From assembly GCF_003865075.1 (NCBI RefSeq), contig NZ_BHWB01000013.1, positions 1-64,000 on the forward strand: DNA of 64,000 nt. The letters are read 5' to 3'. Each line of letters begins with the position of its first letter. Within the stretch, counting starts at the first letter, position 1. The stretch is from Bacteroides faecalis (GTDB lineage: Bacteria; Bacteroidota; Bacteroidia; Bacteroidales; Bacteroidaceae). Made by a program: the position numbers and the translations under genes. This document shows positions 1 to 9,898 of the stretch, one piece after another. Below the pieces are notes generated by a model. The model was not told where the DNA came from. It ran no database searches and saw only the letters and a program-made list of their open reading frames with translations.

Positions 1-1
1 T

Positions 2-299
2 TTTGATTCGGATAAGCCGGAACGCTTGGGTACTCCGACTGTTGCCTTTTGCGCTGATAGTTTGCATCTATCCTCAAATTATTTCGGTGATTTGATAAAG
101 AAAGAGACAGGTAAATCCGCACAAGAATATATCCAGCAAAAGACAATGAATATGGCAAAAGAACTACTAACGGAATCGGATAAGAGTATCAGTGAGATTG
201 CATACACCTTAGGCTATCAATATCCGCAGTATTTCAGTCGGGCATTCAAAAATAGAAGGATGCACACCAAATGAATTTCGGGCATTACAAACAAAATAG
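2..299 (+). pseudogene. AraC-family regulator, 3' end, frameshifted
   Basis: This is the C-terminal DNA-binding part of an AraC/XylS-type regulator whose 5' end lies outside the window. The open frame from base 2 contains both helix-turn-helix units: LHLSSNYFGDLIKKETG, then ISEIAYTLGYQYPQYFSRAFK. After FK the frame ends at a TGA (272-274). The expected ending (GCTPNEFRALQTK) is encoded one frame over and stops at 297-299. Only 7 nt separate FK from GCTP where about 9 are normal, so a 2-base deletion near 251-257 is the simplest reading. The protein would lose only its last dozen or so residues, so partial function is possible. Its target is unknown; many Bacteroides AraC domains are the output of hybrid two-component sensors, and the missing N-terminus could be of that type. 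Confidence 0.8.
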
Positions 300-854
300 G
301 TCAGATATTTTAATGGTTATTGTTTGTCTCTGAAGAACGATTGTACTTTTACGATATGAAGAGTTATTTGACAGCATAGCATCGCAAATCGCTGAAAATT
401 GCACAGTTGCCAATTCGTTACTACTACTCAAATAATTCGCTAAAAATTTATTCCTCAACCGGTTATATCAACCGATGAAAATCTAAAATAAAAGAAACAC
501 TTATAGTAGTATTACAGATATTAAATAAAAGAAAACTTGTTTACTTCCGAAAAAAAGTGTATCTTATAAGCAACCAATCTTTAACCACAAGTTCCGGTTT
601 TAAAACTGAAGCTTTTGATTATATAACCGAAGCTTGCGGTTAAAGTTTAGCATTGATAAAAACAAAGTTTTCTATTAAGAACAAGTAAATTATCTATTAA
701 TAGGGAACAAGTTTTTTATTAATAGACAGCAGTACATTTATTAATAGACAGCATGAACACCAATCTGGAAGAAGAACCAGATAACAGAAGAATTTGTTGA
801 AAAGTAAGCACTATCCGTTTTCTTTTGTAATTTTGCACTAAATTTTCTCGAATC
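300..854 (+). promoter_or_regulatory. Non-coding stretch with promoter region of dxs-trkA-trkH
   Basis: No gene is seen in these 555 bases. Three things stand out. A near-perfect inverted repeat AACCGAAGCTTGCGGTT lies at 625-641. The 16-mer TTATTAATAGACAGCA occurs twice, at 716-731 and 738-753, 22 bp apart, with weaker relatives just upstream (CTATTAAGAACAAG, CTATTAATAGGGAACAAG). A Bacteroides-type -7 box TAATTTTG sits at 828-835, about 20 bp before the dxs ATG. No well-spaced -33 TTTG was found; the nearest is at 793-796, about 10 bp too far. The promoter call is inference from motif and position. Confidence 0.45.
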
Positions 855-2796
855 ATGAAGAATGAACCTACATATAACTTGCTAAACTCTATCAATACTC
901 CTGATGACCTACGACAGCTGAACGTAGAGCAACTGCCGGAAGTATGTGATGAACTGAGGCAAGACATTATAAAAGAACTCTCGTGTAATCCGGGACACTT
1001 TGCCGCCAGTCTTGGAACTGTAGAACTTACAGTTGCTTTACACTACATTTATAATACACCTTATGACCGTATTGTGTGGGATGTCGGTCATCAGGCTTAT
1101 GGACATAAGATTCTGACAGGAAGACGGGAAGCTTTCTTTACCAACCGCAAATTAGGAGGTATCCGCCCCTTCCCTTCACCGGAAGAAAGCGAATATGATA
1201 CTTTCACTTGTGGACATGCATCCAATTCGATATCTGCCGCACTAGGCATGGCTGTCGCTGCATCCAAAAAGGGAGAAAAAGACAGGCATGTTGTAGCAAT
1301 CCTCGGTGATGGTTCAATGAGTGGCGGACTAGCTTTTGAAGGGCTCAACAATACTTCCACTACTTCAAACAACCTGCTCATTATCCTGAATGATAATGAC
1401 ATGGCTATCGACCGTAGCGTGGGCGGGATGAAACAATATTTATTCAACCTGACAACTTCGAATCGTTATAATCAATTACGTTTTAAAGCTTCCCGTCTAT
1501 TGTTCAAACTCGGTATTCTGAACGATGAACGCCGTAAGGCTCTTATCCGCTTCGGAAATAGCCTGAAGTCAATGGCAGCCCCAACAGAATATTTTTGAAG
1601 GAATGAACATCCGTTACTTCGGTCCTATCGACGGACACGATGTGAAAAATCTTACAAGAGTATTACGTGATATCAAAGACCTGCAAGGTCCTAAAATACT
1701 ACATCTCCATACTGTGAAAGGAAAAGGATTCGCCCCGGCGGAAAAACATGCTACCGAATGGCATGCCCCGGGTAAATTCGATCCTGTAACAGGAGAACGT
1801 TTTATTGTCAATACAGAAGGCATTCCTCCTCTCTATCAGGATGTATTCGGAAATACATTGGTTGAACTGGCGGAAGCCAATTCCAAGATTTTTGGTGTAA
1901 CTCCGGCCATGCCTTGGATTCGGATTTCGATGAACATTCTTATGTCTAAAATGCCCGGACGGGCTTTCGATGTAGGAATTGCCGAAGGACATGCTGTAAC
2001 TTTCTCCGGAGTATGGCAAAAGATGGCTTGCTTCCATTCTGCAATATCTATTCATCATTCATGCAACGAGCATACGATAATATTATTCATGACGTAGCGA
2101 TCCAGAATCTTTCTGTTGTATTCTGTCTGGATCGTGCCGGACTGGTTGGCGAAGATGGTCCTACACATCATGGAGCATTTGATATGGCATATCTACGTCC
2201 AATACCTAATCTGACGATCGCTTCCCCCATGAATGAACATGAACTAAGAAAATTAATGTATACTGCACAACTTCCGAATAAGGGACCGTTTGTGTTACGT
2301 TATCCACGTGGAAGGGGTGTATTGGTCGACTGGGAATGTCCGTTTGAAGAGATTCCAGTTGGCAAAGGAAGGAAATTGAAAGATGGTGATGATATTGCCG
2401 TTATCAGTATTGGACCTATTGGCAATAAGGTAGCTTCAGCCATCAGTCATGCTGAAGCTGAATCCGGAAGAGAGATCGCCCATTACGATCTGCGATTCCT
2501 TAAACCGCTGGATGAAGAGCTACTTCACGAAGTTGGTCGCAATTTCAGCCGAGTCATCACTGTAGAAGATGGAGTGATTCAGGGAGGTATGGGAAGTGCC
2601 GTACTTGAATTTATCTGATCATGGATATACTCCGGCAATCAAACGTATCGGACTTCCTGACAAGTTTGTGCAACATGGTACGGTAACGGAACTCTACCAG
2701 CTTTGCGGAATGGATGAAAACAGCATAACCAAAGAGCTATTAAATCAATGTGCTCTTTTACCTGTTACAAGCAAAATAAAAGAACTAACGAACTAG
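855..2796 (+). pseudogene. dxs: 1-deoxy-D-xylulose-5-phosphate synthase, multiply frameshifted
   Basis: Dxs condenses pyruvate and glyceraldehyde 3-phosphate in the first step of the MEP isoprenoid pathway. Family sequence is present along the whole length: the thiamine diphosphate motif GDGSMSGGLAFEGLNN, then YFGPIDGHD, then CLDRAGLVGEDGPTHHG with the transketolase pyrimidine-binding segment, then the C-terminal domain. The reading frame is broken four times: near 1584-1587 (about 2 bases missing), 2011-2013 (1 missing), 2614-2617 (about 2 missing), plus an altered in-frame patch at 1912-1926 where PSGCS is expected. The full span (1942 bp) matches a normal gene of about 640 codons. TAG at 2794-2796 is two bases before trkA. 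Because trkA and trkH are clean, local decay is more likely than poor sequence. A second dxs elsewhere would be needed; B. thetaiotaomicron, as I recall, has two. Confidence 0.85.
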
Positions 2797-2798
2797 AA

Positions 2799-4139
2799 AT
2801 GAAGATCATTATCGCAGGTGCCGGCAACGTAGGCACTCATCTGGCTAAATTGTTGTCGCGTGAGAAGCAGGATATTATCCTGATGGACGATGACGAAGAG
2901 AAACTAAGTACTATTAGTTCCAATTTCGACCTGCTAACGGTCACAGCTTCCCCTTCATCTATCTCCGGTCTAAAAGAGGTAGGTGTGAAAGAAGCGGATC
3001 TATTTATTGCTGTTACTCCCGACGAAAGCCGGAATATGACTGCGTGTATGCTAGCCACTAACCTGGGAGCTAAAAAGACGGTTGCCCGCATTGATAACTA
3101 CGAATATCTTCTACCTAAGAATAAAGAGTTCTTCAAAAAACTGGGTGTTCATTCGTTGATCTATCCGGAGATGTTGGCTGCTAAAGAAATTGTATCGTCC
3201 ATGCGCATGAGCTGGGTACGTCAATGGTGGGAATTTTGCGGAGGTGCTTTGTTGCTTATCGGTACCAAGATGCGAGAAAAAGCAGAGATTCTAAATATTC
3301 CACTGCATCAATTAGGAGGACCGAATATTCCTTATCACGTTGTAGCAATCAAACGCGGCACGGAGACAATCATCCCGCGTGGAGACGATGTGATCAAACT
3401 GCATGACATCGTATACTTTACTACTACTCGTAAATACATCCCTTACATTCGGAAAATAGCCGGTAAAGAAGATTTTGCCGATGTACGCAATGTTATGATA
3501 ATGGGGGGAAGCCGCATCGCTGTCCGTACTGCGCAATATGTGCCGGACTATATGCAGGTCAAAATTGTAGATAATGATATTAACCGTTGCAACCGCCTGA
3601 CGGAGATATTAGATGACAAAACAATGATTATTAATGGAGATGGGCGTGATATGGACTTACTTATTGAAGAAGGCTTAAAAAACACCGAGGCTTTTGTTGC
3701 CCTCACAGGAAATTCGGAAACGAATATTCTTGCTTGTCTTGCAGCAAAACGAATGGGAGTTGAAAAGACAGTCGCCGAAGTGGAGAATATCGACTATATC
3801 AGTATGGCCGAAAGTCTTGACATCGGTACAGTTATCAATAAAAAGATGATTGCGGCTAGTCATATCTACCAGATGATGCTGGATGCAGATGTTTCCAACG
3901 TGAAATGCCTGACTTTTGCGAATGCGGATGTGGCAGAATTCACTGTACCGGAAGGAGCCAAAATAACAAAGCACTTGATTAAGGATCTTGGACTGCCGAA
4001 AGGTACTACTATCGGTGGTATGATACGTAACGGCGAAGGTGTGCTGGTTACCGGTGATACACTAATTCGTCCCGGTGACCATGTCGTAGTATTCTGTCTG
4101 AGCATGATGATAAAAAAGATTGAAAAGTTCTTTAATTAA
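2799..4139 (+). CDS. trkA: Trk potassium uptake regulatory subunit TrkA
   Basis: TrkA is the cytoplasmic NAD(H)-binding subunit that gates the TrkH/TrkG potassium channel. The 446-residue product has the normal duplicated layout: an RCK_N Rossmann domain starting MKIIIAGAGNVGTHLAKLL (GxGxxG), an RCK_C domain, a second RCK_N domain (VMIMGGSRIAVRTAQ) and a second RCK_C domain ending GDHVVVFCL. The start chosen is the ATG at 2799, which puts the Rossmann motif at the N-terminus. The frame is open 51 bp further upstream, but that part overlaps the end of dxs. It follows dxs by two bases and precedes trkH by 90 bp, so it was probably co-transcribed from the dxs promoter. The frameshifts in dxs could reduce its expression by polarity. 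Confidence 0.95.
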   Translation: MKIIIAGAGNVGTHLAKLLSREKQDIILMDDDEEKLSTISSNFDLLTVTASPSSISGLKEVGVKEADLFIAVTPDESRNMTACMLATNLGAKKTVARIDNYEYLLPKNKEFFKKLGVHSLIYPEMLAAKEIVSSMRMSWVRQWWEFCGGALLLIGTKMREKAEILNIPLHQLGGPNIPYHVVAIKRGTETIIPRGDDVIKLHDIVYFTTTRKYIPYIRKIAGKEDFADVRNVMIMGGSRIAVRTAQYVPDYMQVKIVDNDINRCNRLTEILDDKTMIINGDGRDMDLLIEEGLKNTEAFVALTGNSETNILACLAAKRMGVEKTVAEVENIDYISMAESLDIGTVINKKMIAASHIYQMMLDADVSNVKCLTFANADVAEFTVPEGAKITKHLIKDLGLPKGTTIGGMIRNGEGVLVTGDTLIRPGDHVVVFCLSMMIKKIEKFFN

Positions 4140-4146
4140 TAATATG

Positions 4147-4216
4147 CCAATGTACTAATATACCCAATTGATTGCGTTTTATATATACAACAATTAGTAT
4201 ATTAGTCAATATATTG
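4147..4216 (+). promoter_or_regulatory. Inverted repeat in the trkA-trkH spacer
   Basis: ACTAATATAC (4154-4163) and GTATATTAGT (4197-4206) are perfect 10-bp inverted copies. The outer CCAAT/ATTGG sequences extend the symmetry with a short gap, and a 33-base AT-rich loop lies between. It sits between trkA and trkH, just before the GGAGG at 4215-4219. It could be an RNA stem-loop adjusting trkH expression or an operator; there is no T-run typical of a terminator. Confidence 0.5.
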
Positions 4217-4229
4217 GAGGATTACTTAT

Positions 4230-5681
4230 ATGATCAATTCCAAAATGATATTGCGGATTCTAGGTTTCCTGCTCTTGATAGAAACAGCCATGTTAATGTG
4301 TTGTGGAGGAGTTTCCCTATTTTATAAAGAGAGTGACCTGAATAGTTTCCTTCTTTCGTCAGCCATCACTTGTTGTGTTGGATTGTTGTTACTTGCTATC
4401 GGAAAAAATGCCGTGAGATCGTTAAACCGACGTGATGGATACGTCATTGTAAGCATATCCTGGGTTGCCTTTTCTATTTTCGGGATGTTACCTTATTATA
4501 TAGGTGGATACATTCCTAAAATAACAGACGCTTTCTTTGAAACAATGTCGGGTTTCAGTAGTACAGGGGCGACTATTATGGATAATATAGAGTCCATGCC
4601 TCATGGAATTCTCTTCTGGCGTGCCATGACTCAATGGATTGGTGGTTTAGGTATTGTATTCTTCACCATTGCCGTTCTTCCGATTTTCGGTATGGGAGGC
4701 ATTCAGGTGTTTGCAGCAGAAGCTAGCGGACCGACTCATGACAAGGTTCATCCGCGTATTGGAGTCACCGCTAAATGGATCTGGGGTATTTATGCAGGAA
4801 TGACGGGGACTTTGATTCTTTTACTAGTATTTGGTGGTATGGGTATATTTGATAGTATCTGCCATGCTTTTGCAACTACCGGAACAGGAGGGTTCTCTAC
4901 CAAACAGGCAAGTATTGAGCATTACCAATCACCTTATATAGAATATGTAATTTCCATCTTTATGTTCCTTTCAGGAGTCAATTTCACTTTGCTTTTATTG
5001 CTTGTAAATGGCAAAATTAAGAAATTCATTCATGATGCAGAACTAAAATGGTATTTCATGTCGGTGGTATTCTTTACTGCCTTTATAGCGATCTGGCTTT
5101 ATGAGACAAGCCCAATCAGTATCGAAGAGGCATTTCGGAAATCATTATTCCAAGTGATTTCACTTCACACGTCTACAGGGTTTGCTACGACAGATTATAT
5201 GTTATGGCCTTCTATCTTATGGGGATGTCTTATTATTGTCATGGTGGTAGGAGCTTGTGCAGGAAGTACTACGGGAGGTATCAAGTGTATCCGAATGGTG
5301 ATTCTAAGCAAGATTTCCAGAAATGAATTCAAGCATATCATACATCCGAATGCTGTGCTTCCTGTTCGGGTAAATAAACAGGTGATTTCTCCATCCATAC
5401 AATCTACAGTATTGGCATTCACTTTCCTCTATGTAGTGATTGTCATTATCAGTACGCTTATCATGATGGGTTTAGGAGTAGGATTCCTCGAATCATTGGG
5501 TACTGTTATTTCCAGTATGGGCAACATGGGTCCGGGTCTTGGACTTTTCGGTCCTGCTTATTCGTGGAGTGCACTTCCTGATATATCCAAATGGTTACTT
5601 TCTTTCCTTATGTTACTTGGACGGTTGGAGTTATTCACTGTGTTGTTGCTCTTTAGTTCTGATTTCTGGAAAAGAAACTAA
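4230..5681 (+). CDS. trkH: Trk potassium uptake transmembrane subunit TrkH
   Basis: This is the potassium-translocating membrane subunit of the Trk system, working with TrkA. The 483-residue protein is hydrophobic throughout and shows the four M1-P-M2-type repeats of the superfamily. Filter-like segments are visible: FETMSGFSSTGATIM, HAFATTGTGGFSTK, LHTSTGFATTDYM and ISSMGNMGPGLGLF. The start ATG at 4230 is preceded by TTGGAGG at 4213-4219, an unusually good Shine-Dalgarno for Bacteroides. It is in line with trkA and is closed by the shared hairpin at 5744-5773. Confidence 0.95.
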   Translation: MINSKMILRILGFLLLIETAMLMCCGGVSLFYKESDLNSFLLSSAITCCVGLLLLAIGKNAVRSLNRRDGYVIVSISWVAFSIFGMLPYYIGGYIPKITDAFFETMSGFSSTGATIMDNIESMPHGILFWRAMTQWIGGLGIVFFTIAVLPIFGMGGIQVFAAEASGPTHDKVHPRIGVTAKWIWGIYAGMTGTLILLLVFGGMGIFDSICHAFATTGTGGFSTKQASIEHYQSPYIEYVISIFMFLSGVNFTLLLLLVNGKIKKFIHDAELKWYFMSVVFFTAFIAIWLYETSPISIEEAFRKSLFQVISLHTSTGFATTDYMLWPSILWGCLIIVMVVGACAGSTTGGIKCIRMVILSKISRNEFKHIIHPNAVLPVRVNKQVISPSIQSTVLAFTFLYVVIVIISTLIMMGLGVGFLESLGTVISSMGNMGPGLGLFGPAYSWSALPDISKWLLSFLMLLGRLELFTVLLLFSSDFWKRN

Positions 5682-5743
5682 CTCTCTCAATTAAGCTTTA
5701 CGCTTTTCTATGATTTAATAGTTTCTGCGTTATATGATAAAAA

Positions 5744-5773
5744 AAATGGTGCCGACCGCTGTCTGCACCATTT
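5744..5773 (+). terminator. Bidirectional terminator between trkH and the PUL end
   Basis: AAATGGTGC (5744-5752) pairs perfectly with GCACCATTT (5765-5773) around a 12-base loop. An A-run lies before it, which reads as a U-run on the minus strand, and a partial T-run (CCTGTTTT) follows. It lies between two converging genes, so it probably stops transcription from both sides. Confidence 0.75.
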
Positions 5774-5803
5774 CCTGTTTTACAATCCTTTCAAAAGGAA
5801 AGA

Positions 5804-7186
5804 TCAAATCTTTCTTAAAACGACCTTTCTTGTAATCGGTTTATTAATTTCATAAATCTTAGATACCAATACTTCCATTTCTTGTTGGCGTGCATCCCGT
5901 ACAGATTCGTAAATCATCTTCGAATACATATCACGACGTCCTTTCAACCACATATTCTTATCTACATTTTCGTCCATGACTTCGATCGCTTTTCTATTAT
6001 TAGCAAAAAGTAATCCTTGCTGTTGGAAAAATCCAAACTGACACCATGCATATTCGCGGAAAGTTCTTTCAAGTTCCCAACGATATTCATTGAGGTGCAT
6101 GATGGCCAATGCTTGTTGATATTGAGGGGTCTTCGATTCAGCCGCCAAGTTGATACCTTTCTCCAGGTCAGCAGCATTCCAAGTGCCTATTTCTTCGTCA
6201 TCAATCAATAATCTATATTGTCCTTTCAGTCCGGTTACTTTCAGGATCTCACTATTCATTTCTTCCATAAAAGGAACAACCTTGATAACATCTGCCTGAC
6301 TTTTCTTTGATCCCCATCCACGAGCAATCGTATCCAGAGGATAAGGCAAAGACTCTGCTAAATAATCAAAGCTAATATCTTTACCAATCTTCTTTATATT
6401 CGAAATGGTACAGTTCTCTGATTTAACCGTCTCCTTTTTATTAGCGTTAATTTCTATATCCGCTACATTCTTACCGCTAAATCCTTGTGCTTTTAAAAAT
6501 AAATAAGCCATTACCATGTGCCCATCGTTATCCGGATGGATTCGATCGTTTCCACAAAGAGTAAAAGTAGAGTCTTTTTGCTGAAACTGCTGATTTAGTG
6601 CAACCATCGGTGCATTCAAATCAGTAAATTCCCAACCATTCTTCGCAGCCGATTCTTTCTGATATTCAACGATTCTTTTAATCGTCTCATTCTTTTTCTT
6701 GAATACGGTATTATCTTTTATTTTTGCTGTTTCATCATAAGGAGAAGTTCCTAACATTACCATACGCGTACTCGGTAGTTCTTTGAAACGTTTCTCCATT
6801 TGCTGAAAATTTTTAATACTCTCTTGATACTTCTGTTCACCGAATTCTTTGGCATTATCACCGTTGTATTCAAAATAACCGGAATCATTCATTCCAAAAG
6901 TAACCATCAAGACAGTAGGATTCATACTGAAAATATCCCCATCCAAACGTTTGTTCATGTCATAAGCCGTATCACCTCCAATACCACCATTGAACACCCG
7001 GATATGCATATCCGGAAAACGTGTCATATAATACAACCAAATAAACGAATGATAATGTCCTCCATCCGTTATACTATTTCCTAAGAAAACAGCTCTATCT
7101 CCTTCTTTAAAGGGCTTTACAGTCTGAGCAAATGCAGAAGACACCAAACAAATGGACGCTACTGCCATCAATAAAATCTTTTTCAT
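5804..7186 (-). CDS. SGNH/GDSL-type hydrolase, secreted (PUL)
   Basis: Predicted secreted esterase of the SGNH fold, 460 residues. Signal peptide is about residues 1-20 (ending AFAQ). Block I is FLGNSITDGG near residue 36 with the catalytic Ser, the block II Gly is in NGGIGGDTAYD, block III is FGMNDSG and block V is DRIHPDNDGH with the Asp-x-x-His pair. The C-terminal half, about 200 residues, is a conserved extension of unknown role. It is the last gene of the enzyme operon: its ATG directly follows the stop of the GH43 gene. A close paralogue of the same architecture is at 38334-39746. The likely job is removing acyl groups from the glycan, but the substrate cannot be told from sequence. 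Confidence 0.85.
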   Translation of the reverse strand: MKKILLMAVASICLVSSAFAQTVKPFKEGDRAVFLGNSITDGGHYHSFIWLYYMTRFPDMHIRVFNGGIGGDTAYDMNKRLDGDIFSMNPTVLMVTFGMNDSGYFEYNGDNAKEFGEQKYQESIKNFQQMEKRFKELPSTRMVMLGTSPYDETAKIKDNTVFKKKNETIKRIVEYQKESAAKNGWEFTDLNAPMVALNQQFQQKDSTFTLCGNDRIHPDNDGHMVMAYLFLKAQGFSGKNVADIEINANKKETVKSENCTISNIKKIGKDISFDYLAESLPYPLDTIARGWGSKKSQADVIKVVPFMEEMNSEILKVTGLKGQYRLLIDDEEIGTWNAADLEKGINLAAESKTPQYQQALAIMHLNEYRWELERTFREYAWCQFGFFQQQGLLFANNRKAIEVMDENVDKNMWLKGRRDMYSKMIYESVRDARQQEMEVLVSKIYEINKPITRKVVLRKI

Positions 7187-8722
7187 TTATCTTTTTACTT
7201 GTGTTTTAAAATATTCAAATTCAGCTGGTTCATTTACATCACCTATATGTATCAATCCCGGACGTGATACTCTATCCCAACGAACTAAATCTTGTCCTTG
7301 AAAATGTGTATCCTGCACCGGGGTCCACTCTTTTCCATCTTTACTTTGGTAGAAATTGAGGAGGCTTCCTTTTTCAACTGTGATTTTCAAATAAACTTCA
7401 TTGTTGTTGTAAACAGATTCGTACAGAATAGATTCTTCATTATCTTTAATTCCTTTCAGGAAGAGTTTATTACCGGAAACTCCCCATATAACCAGATTCT
7501 TGTCATCTCCGTACATTGTCAGCCCTTTCACACTTTTATTTGTATTCACCAACTTTGTTTCATAAGAGTAATCCGGTGTTTCCGAACGCAAACATAAAGC
7601 TGTACCATGAAGATTTCCTTTCTTGGGGCGACCAGCTAACAACAATTTTCCCTTTTTGAAAGTAGTTAGCACATCAGAATAGAGATAATTCCAGTTCCAT
7701 TCTACTTTCAGGCTCTTTCCATCAAAGGAGTCTTCAAATCCTTCCGACTCTTTCTGGAACGTACCGAGAAATGGTACAGGTTGTTTAACTTGTGCCACAT
7801 TTCCAGTTTTGAAATGTACCCATCGGTCATCACCTACAAACATTTCCTGAAGAATCGGTTGTCTTCCGGTGTAGAATCCGTCTCCCTTTAAATAAGCATG
7901 GCATAAATAAAACATTCGTCCATCAGGAGTTGTCACAGCAGTACCATGACCACAGGATTTATAATCACCGTTTCCACCATGCAGAATAGGATTTCCTTCA
8001 TATTTCTCATAAGGTCCTTTATAATTTTTGGAACGGGCTACATATACATCGTAATCACTGGACGGTCCGCAACATCCATGGGCAGCATATACTATATAGT
8101 AATACTCACCTTGTTTAAAATGATATTGTCCTTCCATTCCAATGTATTCATCATCGACTAACAGAGTAAATGGTTCACCTTCCAGCTTCAATCCATCAAC
8201 AGATAATTTACTGCCTAATATTTCGATTGGACGTTTATCCAATCCGTATGCTTTCCAACTAATGTACAACTGTCCATTGTCGTCATATACAAAAGCATCA
8301 ATAGCTTCCGTACCATATTCAATGATAGGACCATGATCAGTAAACTCATGAAGAGGAGAATCCGAAGTGGCAACTCCGATATATGAGATTCCGGTACTTT
8401 TCTGACGAGCAGTGTAATAACAATAAACCTTATTATTATGATAAAACAACTCCGGTGCCCAGAAAGAATTAACCGTCCAATCCGGCTGTTTTTTAAAGAC
8501 GTGCCCTACTTGTTTCCAATTAATTAAATCCTTAGAAGTAAACATCGGATAAAAAGGAGCCCACTCTGAAGAGGTTCCGGCTGCATAATAAGTATCTTTA
8601 ATCTTAATAACAGAAGGGTCCGGCATATCTCCCAGAATCACCGGATTGTGGAAATAGCTCTCTTGACCTACTGTATTCAGAGAACAAATCATTCCGAGAA
8701 GGAAAAGACTTAATTTATTCAT
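7187..8722 (-). CDS. Glycoside hydrolase family 43, secreted
   Basis: Five-bladed beta-propeller GH43 enzyme of 511 residues with a signal peptide (about 1-19, ending NTVGQ). The three expected acids are visible: Asp35 in MPDPS (base), Asp142 in EAIDAF (pKa modulator) and Glu197 in GMEGQY (acid). The C-terminal part, about residues 325-510, looks like the concanavalin-type beta-sandwich found in several GH43 subfamilies. GH43 members remove arabinose, xylose or galactose; the specificity here is unknown. The start ATG overlaps the stop of the GH130 gene by 4 bp (ATGA), so the two are probably translationally coupled. Confidence 0.9.
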   Translation of the reverse strand: MNKLSLFLLGMICSLNTVGQESYFHNPVILGDMPDPSVIKIKDTYYAAGTSSEWAPFYPMFTSKDLINWKQVGHVFKKQPDWTVNSFWAPELFYHNNKVYCYYTARQKSTGISYIGVATSDSPLHEFTDHGPIIEYGTEAIDAFVYDDNGQLYISWKAYGLDKRPIEILGSKLSVDGLKLEGEPFTLLVDDEYIGMEGQYHFKQGEYYYIVYAAHGCCGPSSDYDVYVARSKNYKGPYEKYEGNPILHGGNGDYKSCGHGTAVTTPDGRMFYLCHAYLKGDGFYTGRQPILQEMFVGDDRWVHFKTGNVAQVKQPVPFLGTFQKESEGFEDSFDGKSLKVEWNWNYLYSDVLTTFKKGKLLLAGRPKKGNLHGTALCLRSETPDYSYETKLVNTNKSVKGLTMYGDDKNLVIWGVSGNKLFLKGIKDNEESILYESVYNNNEVYLKITVEKGSLLNFYQSKDGKEWTPVQDTHFQGQDLVRWDRVSRPGLIHIGDVNEPAEFEYFKTQVKR

Positions 8723-9870
8723 TTGTTACCTCCATTGACTTTAGCCGGATCATATACGGCTACTGCGACACGCGAATCTGCACAACCATAATACAGATAC
8801 CACTTATCTTTATAATATACCAGTCCTTCAATAAATACTGTACCCGCCGGATATTGGCCACTCTTTTCAAAATCAGACTCAGGGACATAGAACGGTTTAT
8901 CCAGACGATCAATCAGTTTAGTCGGATCATTTGTATCAAACAAAGCCTGTCCGGCACAATAAGAGTTGGCTGTATACAGTGTATCACCTTCTGCACCTGC
9001 TTTATTTTTTCCATTATACATTAGAAGAATACCTTTATCTGTCATCACTGCCGGAGGGCCGCATTCGGTTAAATCACTATCAAATTTACCTTCACGAGTA
9101 GTCATCACTTTCAGGAAGTCTCCATTTTCGTCCAACATTGGCTCCCAATTTACCAAGTCTGTAGAAGTTGCTACATTCACAAACTTCTCTCCCCAGTACA
9201 TCCAATATCTTCCATCAATCTTTGCTATGACTTGTTTACCGTCTACCAGTTTCGTTATGATAGAAGCTGATTTCGAGAATTCATCGAAGAAACGTCCGTC
9301 ATAAGCTTTTGCAAAAGCAGGACCATATTTCTCCCATGTCTGCAAATCACGAGAGGTAGCCACTGCCAAACGTGCCTTCTTACGATTCCATTGAGTGTAA
9401 AGCATTACATACAATCCATCATCAGTCATTGCAATACGAGGATCTTCACAACCTCCGGGGCATTCTAACTCTTTTTGACTATCATCACCCGGATATAAAA
9501 CAGGAGCGGACATACGTTTGAAGTTCAATCCATCTTCCGAGTAAGCATATCCCAAGCGGGAAGTACGGCTTCCAATACCCACAGCCGAATTATCTTCTGC
9601 CCGGTAAAGAACAACTACTTTGCCATCATAAATCGTAGCTGCCGGATTAAAGGTGTCGCTTGCCTCCCACGCAACTGAGTCCTGTCGCATCGGACAATAG
9701 AAGAAGGTAGTAGTGTCCGGAGAAATAACCGGATTCACTCCTGCCGGACGCTGAAAGTCGGCCCATGCCCAATTCGGAAATTCCTGAGATGTTTGTTTTT
9801 TCTCACCACACGATGAGATAAAAGCTACTGCCATCAATATACAGGCAATATTCAAAAAGTTTCTTTTCAT
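8719..9870 (-). CDS. GH130-family beta-mannoside enzyme, lipoprotein
   Basis: Predicted surface or periplasmic lipoprotein (lipobox FISSC, Cys21) of 383 residues with the GH130 five-bladed propeller. The family motif GGCEDPRI carries the general acid Asp143. Glu228 (WGEKF) and Glu269 (LTECGPP) fall where the hydrolytic GH130 enzymes such as BT3780 carry their two Glu residues (E227 and E268 as I recall). Phosphorylases have phosphate-binding residues instead. I therefore expect a hydrolase on beta-mannosides, perhaps beta-1,2-mannose caps, rather than a phosphorylase. It is located between GH92 and GH43 in one operon. The family call is firm; the hydrolase call is inference. Confidence 0.88.
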   Translation of the reverse strand: MKRNFLNIACILMAVAFISSCGEKKQTSQEFPNWAWADFQRPAGVNPVISPDTTTFFYCPMRQDSVAWEASDTFNPAATIYDGKVVVLYRAEDNSAVGIGSRTSRLGYAYSEDGLNFKRMSAPVLYPGDDSQKELECPGGCEDPRIAMTDDGLYVMLYTQWNRKKARLAVATSRDLQTWEKYGPAFAKAYDGRFFDEFSKSASIITKLVDGKQVIAKIDGRYWMYWGEKFVNVATSTDLVNWEPMLDENGDFLKVMTTREGKFDSDLTECGPPAVMTDKGILLMYNGKNKAGAEGDTLYTANSYCAGQALFDTNDPTKLIDRLDKPFYVPESDFEKSGQYPAGTVFIEGLVYYKDKWYLYYGCADSRVAVAVYDPAKVNGGNK

Positions 9871-9898
9871 ATTTATACCATTTAGAATTGAACCTTAA

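Noticed and set aside
1583..2617. Programmed frameshifting in dxs
   Set aside because: Four separate breaks at non-slippery sites, with bases missing relative to family sequence; decay or sequencing error is simpler.
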